Assembly: GCA_035544515.1 (NCBI GenBank)
Contig: DATKEG010000230.1
Coordinates: 1-7,069, forward strand
Origin: DATKEG01 sp035544515
GTDB lineage: Bacteria > Acidobacteriota > Vicinamibacteria > Fen-336
DNA: 7,069 nucleotides
Direction of reading: 5' to 3'
Part shown: piece by piece, positions 1 to 5,237 of the stretch
Position numbering within the stretch: position 1 is the stretch's first letter
How the letters are laid out: every line of letters begins with the position of its first letter
The notes under the pieces: generated by a model
Told to the model about the DNA's origin: nothing
The model's input: only the letters and a program-made list of their open reading frames with translations
The model's database searches: none
Position numbers and translations under genes: made by a program

Positions 1-413
1 TTCACGCGCGCGACCACCTCCGGCAGGTCCAGCGGCTTGACGATGTAGTCGTTGGCGCCCATGTTGAGCGCCCCCACCACGTCGTCGGTCCGGTCCTTGG
101 CCGTGATCATGATGATGGGCAGGTCGCTGGGCTCCCGCAGCAACCGGAGCTCCTGGAGGACGTCGAGCCCCGAAACCTCCGGCATCATGACGTCGAGCAA
201 AACGAGGTCGACGGCGTGACTCGCGACCATCGCGAGCGCCTCGGGCCCGTTCTCCGCTTCGAGCACGGTGTAGCCCCGCTGGCCGAAGAAGACCGTGAGG
301 AGCTCCCGGATCAGGTCGTTGTCGTCCACCACGAGCAGGGTGGCGGGCTTCTCCTGCGGAGGGCCCGGGCCGGCGGGAGGGCTCGCGAGCGGCTGGTCCA
401 TCGTCGATCCCAT
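1..413 (-). CDS. Response regulator, receiver domain (3' part beyond window)
   Basis: This is the N-terminal 137 residues of a two-component response regulator. A short Pro/Ala/Gly-rich leader (about residues 1-22) precedes a complete-looking CheY-type receiver. The acidic pair D30-D31 lies in LLVVDDND, the phospho-acceptor is D74 in LVLLDVMMP, the switch Thr is T104 in MITAKD, and K126 is followed by P127 in DYIVKPLDLP. All residues needed for phosphorylation are therefore present. The reading frame is still open at the window edge, inside the last helix of the receiver, so the output domain is unseen. The MGANDYIVKPLDLPEVVARV ending is common in receivers attached to cyclase or DNA-binding outputs, but that does not decide the output here. 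The start could be ATG at 413 or the in-frame ATG at 401, which has GGGA about 6 nt upstream. The gene lies 55 bp downstream of the GTPase/pseudo-kinase gene on the same strand and is probably co-transcribed with it. Confidence 0.93.
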   Translation of the reverse strand, partial: MGSTMDQPLASPPAGPGPPQEKPATLLVVDDNDLIRELLTVFFGQRGYTVLEAENGPEALAMVASHAVDLVLLDVMMPEVSGLDVLQELRLLREPSDLPIIMITAKDRTDDVVGALNMGANDYIVKPLDLPEVVARV

Positions 414-454
414 TCTGGCCATCCACGGCAGAGCTGCAAAGGGTGTGCCGGGCG

Positions 455-468
455 GCGGCCCGGGCCGC
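455..468. repeat. 14-bp perfect palindrome between the GTPase fusion gene and the response regulator
   Basis: GCGGCCCGGGCCGC is a perfect 14-bp palindrome that begins one base after the TGA stop (471-469) of the GTPase fusion gene. In minus-strand mRNA it would fold as a 5-bp stem with a 4-nt loop. No T-run follows, so it does not look like an intrinsic terminator. It could be an mRNA-stability hairpin between two cistrons, or simply a result of high GC content. Confidence 0.4.
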
Positions 469-2001
469 TCAGACGGTCGGCAGGAACACGCGGGTCTCGA
501 GCGCGCCGCCGGGAAGCGGGGCGAACCGCACGAAACCGCCCAGCTCGCGCACGCGCCGCGCCGCGCCCCCCAGGGGACCGGCGCCGGCGCCGTCCATCAA
601 CCGTTGCTGCTCGTCGGCGGGCAGCATGCCCTGGTGGGACACGGCCATCATCAGGAAATCCTGGCGCACGTCGCCGTCGCGGCCGCGCATGAGCACGGGC
701 TTGCGCTCGCAGCGCAGCGCCATCGAGGTCCGCGGCGCGGACGCCCCGGCCACGCCCTCGAGCACGCCCGCGAGCAGCTCCGGGACGGCGGCGGCCGGCC
801 GCGGCGGAAGGACGCCGGGAGCGATGCGCACGGTGACCGCCAGGCCGCGTCCGTCCAGCACCGACTGCACACGCGCCACCGCATCGCGGACGAGCGAGTC
901 GAGGCCCGGGGGTCCGGCGGTCGCCGCGGCCGGGACGGGCGCGGGGGGCGCGGGCGCGGCCGCCGGAGGGGCGGGGCTCGAAGCGCTCGCCACTCCGAGC
1001 CTCCGCACGATCCCCCGCAGCCGCTCGGCGTCGGCGTGGATGCTCTGGATGGCCGCGGCCCGCTTCTCACGCGCGTCGTCCTTGTAGATGGGGAGCAGCT
1101 CGGCGTGCGACAGGATGGAGGCCAGGCCGAGGTTCATCTCGCGCACCAGGTCGCCCAGCGCCTCGGCCAGCTCCACGTTGGAGCGGATGGCGCGGTGCAG
1201 CAGCTCCTCGGAGACGAGCCCGGCCTCCGTCGACGTCGCCGGGGGCACCGCGCGCGAGTCGGGTGGCTGGGACACGATCATCCGTGGCGCGGCGTGCTCC
1301 GGCGCGGGCTGGCCCGGCACCGCCCCGTCCTGCGCGGCGCGCTCCAGGACGGACGCAAACGCCGCCTTGACCAGCTCCGGGACGTTCTCGGGATCCAGCC
1401 CCTTGTCCTTCAGGTTGTACTTCACGGCGATGGCGTGGAGCATGTCCTGCACGACCGTCAGGAAGGTCTCCATGACCCCGTCCCCGGCGGAGGCCACGGC
1501 CGCGAAGGTCGGCCGGCCCCAGGGGTTGAGCACCGTGTTCAGCTCGGCGACCGGCAGGAGGTCGGGAAGGTCCTGTTTGTTGTACTGCAGCACCAGCGGG
1601 ATCTTCTCGGGCACCAGCCGGTTCGCGAGCAGGTTGACCTTCATGTTCTCCAGCGCGGCCACGTTCTCCTTCAGGAAGGCGCGCCGGGAGTCGGCCACGA
1701 ACACCACCGCGTCGGCGCCCGCCAGCACCACGCGGCGGGTGGCGTTGTACTGGACCTGCCCGGGGACGGTGTAGAGCTGGACCTGGAAGTCGTAGCCCGA
1801 CACCGCGCCCAGGCTGAAGGGCAGGAGGTCGAAGAACAGCGTGCGGTCCTGGGCGGTGTTGAGCGAGATCAGCCGATGCGTGCCGCCGGGGTCGGTCCGG
1901 CGATGGATCCGCTCGAGGTTGGTGGTCTTCCCCGACTGGGCAGGGCCGTAGTACACCACCTTGGCTTTGATGGTCCGTTCGTTGAAGTTGAACTGGACCA
2001 T
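469..2001 (-). CDS. MglA-family small GTPase fused to a degenerate histidine-kinase-like region
   Basis: The protein has 510 residues. Residues 1-200 are an MglA-type Ras-like GTPase: Walker A GPAQSGKT at 19-26, the QDRTLFFD block with R53 at 51-58, TVPGQ at 78-82 with Q82, and the guanine-specificity motif NKQD at 141-144. These positions match the numbering I recall for Myxococcus MglA (R53, T78, Q82, N141), which supports the ATG at 2001. Stand-alone MglA proteins are about 195 residues, so roughly 310 residues are extra. Residues 264-336 look like a HisKA dimerisation hairpin (LVREMNLGLASILSHAELL), with R287 where the phospho-acceptor His should be. A Pro/Ala linker follows at about 340-365. 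Residues 366-510 resemble a HATPase_c domain, ending in a GGFVRFAPLPGGALETRVFLP-like strand pair, but the N-box Asn residues and the G1-box Asp are not evident. MglA proteins set cell polarity in Myxococcus and work with MglB-type GAPs; no MglB is visible here. The role of the fusion is unknown. The GTPase call is firm, and the pseudo-kinase reading is my own alignment by eye. Confidence 0.93.
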   Translation of the reverse strand: MVQFNFNERTIKAKVVYYGPAQSGKTTNLERIHRRTDPGGTHRLISLNTAQDRTLFFDLLPFSLGAVSGYDFQVQLYTVPGQVQYNATRRVVLAGADAVVFVADSRRAFLKENVAALENMKVNLLANRLVPEKIPLVLQYNKQDLPDLLPVAELNTVLNPWGRPTFAAVASAGDGVMETFLTVVQDMLHAIAVKYNLKDKGLDPENVPELVKAAFASVLERAAQDGAVPGQPAPEHAAPRMIVSQPPDSRAVPPATSTEAGLVSEELLHRAIRSNVELAEALGDLVREMNLGLASILSHAELLPIYKDDAREKRAAAIQSIHADAERLRGIVRRLGVASASSPAPPAAAPAPPAPVPAAATAGPPGLDSLVRDAVARVQSVLDGRGLAVTVRIAPGVLPPRPAAAVPELLAGVLEGVAGASAPRTSMALRCERKPVLMRGRDGDVRQDFLMMAVSHQGMLPADEQQRLMDGAGAGPLGGAARRVRELGGFVRFAPLPGGALETRVFLPTV

Positions 2002-2067
2002 TGTTCTCGATGGCCCCTGGCGCGGTGGACGCCGCGGGGAGGGACTATACCATGCCCGGCCGCGGCC

Positions 2068-2095
2068 TTGACCGGCCTCAAACGGCTGATATAAT
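2068..2095 (+). promoter_or_regulatory. Sigma70-type promoter of rpmB
   Basis: TTGACC at 2068-2073 (5 of 6 consensus bases) and a perfect TATAAT at 2090-2095 are separated by 16 bp. The expected transcription start is near 2102, giving a leader of about 43 nt to the rpmB ATG. This is the best promoter match in the window, as expected for a ribosomal protein gene. It is an AT-rich island in a GC-rich setting. It lies in the 144-bp divergent spacer between the GTPase fusion gene and rpmB. Confidence 0.75.
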
Positions 2096-2145
2096 GGCGG
2101 TTTCGCGTACGGGCCTTGGGCCCCGTCGGCGAGCGAGAGGACTCA

Positions 2146-2364
2146 ATGGCTCAGCGATGCGACATCTGCGGCAAGGGACCCCAGTTCGGCCACCGGGTCA
2201 GCCACGCCCACAACGTCACCGCCCGGCGCTTCAACCCGAACCTCCGCCGCGTCCGGGCCACCACGAACGGCGTGCAGCGGAAGGTGCGCGTGTGCACGCG
2301 CTGCCTGCGCACCGGCCTGGTCACCAAGCCCGTGCCCCAGAAGCGCAAGACGGCGACCACCTAA
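2146..2364 (+). CDS. rpmB: 50S ribosomal protein L28 (bL28), zinc-ribbon form
   Basis: This 72-residue protein is a structural component of the large ribosomal subunit. It has the L28 hallmarks: the [21 protein letters not shown] start, the NPNLRRVRA core and a basic tail. Two CxxC pairs (C5/C8 and C50/C53) would bind one Zn ion, which makes it the zinc-containing (C+) version rather than the cysteine-free version induced under zinc limitation in some bacteria. The ATG at 2146 was chosen because GAGAGG at 2135-2140 lies 5 nt upstream and because L28 proteins start at this MxxxC block. A TTG-initiated extension from 2116 would add ten residues that do not look like L28. The gene has its own promoter and appears monocistronic, with ridA converging on it one base after its TAA. 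Confidence 0.97.
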   Translation: MAQRCDICGKGPQFGHRVSHAHNVTARRFNPNLRRVRATTNGVQRKVRVCTRCLRTGLVTKPVPQKRKTATT

Positions 2365-2365
2365 C

Positions 2366-2746
2366 TCAAAACGCCGCGATCGCGTCGATCTCGACGCGCG
2401 CGCCCTTGGGCAGGCCCGCCGCCTGGATCGTGGAGCGCGCGGGCGGCTCCTTGCCGAGGTAACGCGCGTACACCTCGTTCATGCGCGGGAAGTCGCCGAG
2501 GTCGGCCAGGTAGACGGTCGTCTTGACCACGTTCTCCGGCCCCATCTTGGCTTCCTTCAGGATGGCCAGGAGGTTCTTCAGCACCTGCTCGGTCTGCGCT
2601 TCGATGTCCCCGGGCACGAACTCCCCCGTGTCCGGATCGAGCGATATCTGGCCGGAGACGAACATCAACCCGCCCGCGATCACGCCCTGCGAATACGGTC
2701 CGATCGGCCTGGGGGCCTGGCTCGAGCTGACGTGCTTCTTGGGCAT
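2366..2746 (-). CDS. ridA: RidA family enamine/imine deaminase (YjgF/YER057c/UK114)
   Basis: This 126-residue protein has the usual length for RidA, a cytosolic homotrimeric enzyme that hydrolyses reactive enamine/imine intermediates such as 2-aminoacrylate, released by PLP enzymes like threonine/serine dehydratase. The sequence shows IGPYSQG at 15-21, FVSGQ at 29-33, MNEVYARY at 89-96, PPARSTIQ with R104, and RVEIDAIA with E119. The Arg and Glu correspond to the carboxylate-binding Arg105 and catalytic-site Glu120 of E. coli RidA, so it should be an active archetypal RidA. The start has a strong Shine-Dalgarno, AAGGAGG (complement of 2751-2757), 4 nt upstream. It lies 163 bp downstream of rel on the same strand. 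No separate promoter is evident, so read-through from rel is plausible. A rel/spoT-ridA order also occurs in Pseudomonas and other proteobacteria. Confidence 0.96.
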   Translation of the reverse strand: MPKKHVSSSQAPRPIGPYSQGVIAGGLMFVSGQISLDPDTGEFVPGDIEAQTEQVLKNLLAILKEAKMGPENVVKTTVYLADLGDFPRMNEVYARYLGKEPPARSTIQAAGLPKGARVEIDAIAAF

Positions 2747-2769
2747 GACTCCTCCTTACGCGCGGATGC

Positions 2770-2789
2770 GGCGCGCTACGCTCCGCGCC
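2770..2789 (-). other. GC hairpin in the ridA leader
   Basis: Read on the ridA strand, GGCGCG and CGCGCC form a 6-bp all-GC stem around the loop GAGCGTAG, ending about 12 nt before the ridA Shine-Dalgarno. It could stabilise the ridA part of a rel-ridA transcript. No function is shown by the sequence. Confidence 0.35.
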
Positions 2790-2873
2790 TGGCTTCCTCC
2801 AACGCGCCGCGCAGGGTGAACCTGCCGCGGCGCGGCCGAGGAGACGCTCCGCTTCGCGCGCCGGACGCTCATT

Positions 2874-2897
2874 ATGGGCCGGGACATGGGCCGGGAC
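2874..2897. repeat. Perfect tandem duplication of a 12-mer
   Basis: ATGGGCCGGGAC occurs twice in direct succession (2874-2885 and 2886-2897), just downstream of the rel stop codon. It is a short tandem duplication in non-coding DNA, probably from replication slippage, and its copy number may vary between strains. Confidence 0.7.
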
Positions 2898-2909
2898 GCT
2901 CCGGCGCCG

Positions 2910-5078
2910 CTAACGCGCCACGCTCTGGCGCTCCACGTCGAGCACCCCGCTCACCCCGCGGATGCTCTTGAGGACGCGTTCGAGGTGCTTCAGGTCCTGG
3001 ATGCGCAGGGTGAGGTCGATGGCGGCGGTGCGATCGTCGAAGGTCCGGGCCTGCGCGTCGCGGATGTCCGCGCTGGCCCCCGCCAGCACCGCGGTGATGT
3101 CGGCCAGCAGGCCGGGGCGGTCCTCCACCTCCACCGCGATGCGCACCTCGTAGGCGTCTTCGCCGCCGCGCTCCCACTCCACCGCGATCCGGCGCTCCGG
3201 GTCGTACATGAGGTTCACCACGTTGGGGCAGGTCTGGGAGTGCACGGAGACGCCCTTGCCGCGCGTGATGTAGCCCACGATGGGCTCGCCCATGATCGGG
3301 TTGCAGCAGCGCGCGCGGTAGATGAGCAGGTCGCCGGAGCCCTTGACCGTGATGCGCTCCTCGCCCACGCGCAGCAGCCGCTTGACCGCGTCCGCGAGCG
3401 GGCGCGGCTTGTCCGGAGGGGGCGCCTCCCGGAGCTTGTCGGGGGGCACGAGCCGGGCGATCACCTGCCGCATCGAGAGCTTGCCGTATCCGAGCGCGGC
3501 GTAGAGGTCCTCCAGCTTGGAGCCCGCCCCCAGCTCCTGCGGCAGGGCGTCGAGCTTGCCCGGCTCCAGCTTCTTCAGGCTCAGCTCGTAGCGCTTCAGC
3601 TCGCGCTCGAAGTGCTTCTTGCCGATGTCCACCGCCTGCTGCTTCTCGGCCGAGTTGAGGTAATGGCGGATCTTCGCCCGCGCCTTGTTGGTCACGGCCA
3701 GGGACAGCCAGTCGCGGCTGGGCTTGTGGCCGGCGGCGGTGAGGATCTCCACGATGTCCCCGTTGTTGAGCTTGTAGCGGAGGGGGATCATCTTGCCGTT
3801 CACCCGCGCGCCCACGCACTGGCGCCCGATGTCGGTGTGGATGGCGTAGGCGAAGTCGATGGGGGTGGCGCCGCGCGGCAGCGTCTTCACCTCGCCCTTG
3901 GGGGTGAAGCAATACACCTCCTCGGGATAGAGGTCGAGCTTGAGCGAGTTGAGGAACTCGTGGGGGTCCTTGACCTCCTGCTGCCATTCCAGGAGCTGGC
4001 GCAGCCAGGCGAACGCCTGGTCGTCCTGGTCGAAGCCGCTCTTGCCCTCCTTGTACTTCCAGTGGGCGGCGATGCCGTCCTCGGCCACGCGATGCATCTC
4101 CAGCGTGCGGATCTGCACCTCGAAGGGATGGCCCTCGTCGCCGATGACCGAGGTGTGCAGGGCCTGGTAGCCGTTGGGCCGGGGCATGGCGATGAAGTCC
4201 TTGATGCGGCCGGGCACCGGGCGCCAGACGTTGTGCAGGATGCCGAGCACCGCGTAGCAGTCGGGTATGCTGTTCACCACCACGCGCAGGGCCACGAAGT
4301 CGTAGACCTGGTCCAGCTCGATGCGCTGGCGGCGCAGCTTCTGCTGGATGGAGTAGAGCCGCTTGGTGCGTCCCTCCACCGTGGCCTCGAGGCCGGCGGC
4401 CTGCAGCTTCTCCACCAGCGCGGCCTTGACCTTGTCGATGAAGGCCAGGGCCCAGGCCCTCCTCTCCTCCACCCGCGCCGTGAGCTCCTTGTAGGCCTCC
4501 GGCTCCAGGTACTGGAAGGAGAGGTCCTCCAGCTCGTTCTTGATCTTGCTCATGCCCAGCCGGCCGGCCAGCGGCGCGTAGATGTCCATCGTCTCGCGCG
4601 CGATGCGCACCCGGCGCTCGTCGGGGAGGTACTGCAGCGTGCGCATGTTGTGCAGGCGGTCGGCCAGCTTGACCAGGATGACGCGCACGTCGTCCACCAT
4701 GGCCAGGAGCAGCTTGCGGAAATTCTCGGCCTGCCGCTCCTCCGAGCTGGAGAAGGGGATCTTGCTGATCTTGGTGACGCCCTCCACCATGTGCAGGACG
4801 TCGTCGCCGAAATACTCCTTGATGCGCTCGGGCTCGGTGAGGGTGTCCTCGAGCACGTCGTGGAGGAGGCCCACGGCCACGCAGGCCGGGTCCATGCGCA
4901 TCTCGGCCAGCACGGCCGCGACCTCCAGGGGATGCACGAGATAGGGCTCGCCGGAGGCGCGGGTCTGCCCCTTGTGCTCCACCGCGGAGAAGATGTACGC
5001 CTTGCGGAGCAGCTCCAGGTCGGCGCTGGGATGGTGCCGCCGGACGGTCTCGTAGATGTCCTCGAAGCGGATGGGCAT
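2910..5078 (-). CDS. rel: Bifunctional (p)ppGpp synthetase/hydrolase, Rel/SpoT family
   Basis: This 722-residue, full-length RSH protein makes (p)ppGpp from ATP and GDP/GTP and hydrolyses it to the guanine nucleotide and PPi, setting the stringent response. The HD hydrolase (about 25-180) keeps R40, H49, H73-D74, E77-D78 and D140 (YLVHP, LLHDVLEDT, LADRLHN). The synthetase (about 235-345) has GRTKRLYSI at 236-244, YDFVALR at 259-265, RIKD at 291-294, PNGYQALHT at 301-309 and E320 in FEVQIRT. RxKD, rather than RelA's ExDD, is the signature of bifunctional enzymes. Then come the TGS domain (388-448), a helical region, a zinc-finger-type domain with C591, C592, H613 and C617, and an ACT domain (about 644-722; DRPGLLADI). 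With hydrolase and synthetase residues all present, it should be active both ways. The ATG at 5078 lacks a clear Shine-Dalgarno. No upstream in-frame start exists, and the predicted leader is only about 14 nt. ridA follows on the same strand. Confidence 0.97.
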   Translation of the reverse strand: MPIRFEDIYETVRRHHPSADLELLRKAYIFSAVEHKGQTRASGEPYLVHPLEVAAVLAEMRMDPACVAVGLLHDVLEDTLTEPERIKEYFGDDVLHMVEGVTKISKIPFSSSEERQAENFRKLLLAMVDDVRVILVKLADRLHNMRTLQYLPDERRVRIARETMDIYAPLAGRLGMSKIKNELEDLSFQYLEPEAYKELTARVEERRAWALAFIDKVKAALVEKLQAAGLEATVEGRTKRLYSIQQKLRRQRIELDQVYDFVALRVVVNSIPDCYAVLGILHNVWRPVPGRIKDFIAMPRPNGYQALHTSVIGDEGHPFEVQIRTLEMHRVAEDGIAAHWKYKEGKSGFDQDDQAFAWLRQLLEWQQEVKDPHEFLNSLKLDLYPEEVYCFTPKGEVKTLPRGATPIDFAYAIHTDIGRQCVGARVNGKMIPLRYKLNNGDIVEILTAAGHKPSRDWLSLAVTNKARAKIRHYLNSAEKQQAVDIGKKHFERELKRYELSLKKLEPGKLDALPQELGAGSKLEDLYAALGYGKLSMRQVIARLVPPDKLREAPPPDKPRPLADAVKRLLRVGEERITVKGSGDLLIYRARCCNPIMGEPIVGYITRGKGVSVHSQTCPNVVNLMYDPERRIAVEWERGGEDAYEVRIAVEVEDRPGLLADITAVLAGASADIRDAQARTFDDRTAAIDLTLRIQDLKHLERVLKSIRGVSGVLDVERQSVAR

Positions 5079-5098
5079 GGTAGGGCGGGCGTCACCGC

Positions 5099-5127
5099 AG
5101 TGTAGGAACCGCGAAGATGGGCGTCAA
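5099..5127 (-). promoter_or_regulatory. Sigma70-type promoter of rel
   Basis: On the minus strand, TTGACG (5127-5122) and TACACT (5104-5099) are separated by exactly 17 bp. The expected start is near 5092, leaving a leader of about 14 nt before the rel ATG at 5078. The -35 matches 5 of 6 and the -10 matches 4 of 6 consensus bases. Confidence 0.65.
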
Positions 5128-5145
5128 GGCCGCCGCCCGGCGTGG

Positions 5146-5175
5146 TTGACTTGGTGCGGAGCCTCCGCCTATATT
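5146..5175 (+). promoter_or_regulatory. Sigma70-type promoter of the TPR lipoprotein gene
   Basis: TTGACT (5146-5151) and TATATT (5170-5175) are separated by 18 bp, and each matches 5 of 6 consensus bases. The expected start is near 5182, about 56 nt before the ATG at 5238. It is divergent from the rel promoter, with 18 bp between the two -35 boxes. A start upstream of 5182, such as the GTG at 5142, would not be included in this transcript, which favours the ATG at 5238. Confidence 0.7.
5156..5168. promoter_or_regulatory. Inverted repeat inside a promoter spacer, candidate operator
   Basis: GCGGAG-C-CTCCGC is a perfect 13-bp inverted repeat with 6-bp arms and a 1-bp centre. It lies wholly inside the 18-bp spacer between the -35 and -10 boxes of the TPR gene promoter. 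A dyad there is a classic position for a repressor, or for an activator that twists the spacer as MerR does. No regulator gene is visible in the window, so the role is inferred from position alone. Confidence 0.4.
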
Positions 5176-5237
5176 GGGCCCTTCTGAGACGGGTTAACCG
5201 GCCGTTCCTTCTTCAAACGACTTCCGGGAGAAAGTTC

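Larger units (their letters stand above)
2747..2909. other. rel-ridA spacer with repeated words and a GC hairpin
   Basis: This 163-bp stretch between the rel stop and the ridA start contains no credible gene or promoter. It holds a perfect tandem 12-mer (2874-2897). The word ACGCTCCG (CGGAGCGT on the coding strand) occurs three times, at 2778-2785, 2844-2851 and 2896-2903, with a shorter ACGCTC at 2865-2870. A 6-bp perfect stem, GGCGCG/CGCGCC (2770-2775 with 2784-2789), encloses an 8-nt loop. The ridA Shine-Dalgarno lies at 2751-2757. A rho-independent terminator is not visible because there is no T-run. Confidence 0.5.

Noticed and set aside
2044..2049. TATAGT on the minus strand as a -10 box for the GTPase gene
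   Set aside because: No acceptable -35 lies 16-18 bp upstream, so it is not supported as a promoter.
295..2094. A 599-codon plus-strand open frame over the GTPase fusion gene
   Set aside because: It is compositionally biased with no recognisable motifs, and it overlaps a gene with clear GTPase motifs on the minus strand.
2116..2145. TTG start extending rpmB by ten residues
   Set aside because: The extension does not resemble L28, and a good Shine-Dalgarno supports the ATG at 2146.
2871..2876. CATAAT on the minus strand as a ridA -10 box
   Set aside because: The -35 position reads GCGTCC, which is a poor match, and the hexamer overlaps the tandem repeat edge.
2891..2904. CCGGGACGCTCCGG as a rel terminator
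   Set aside because: The stem is only 4-5 bp and no T-run follows; it overlaps the second copy of the 12-mer.
2874..5105. A 743-codon open frame on the plus strand antisense to rel, longer than rel itself
   Set aside because: Its translation is a His/Val/Leu/Arg/Gly-rich string with no family pattern. The opposite strand encodes a textbook Rel with all motifs, and the long frame is a by-product of high-GC codon use.
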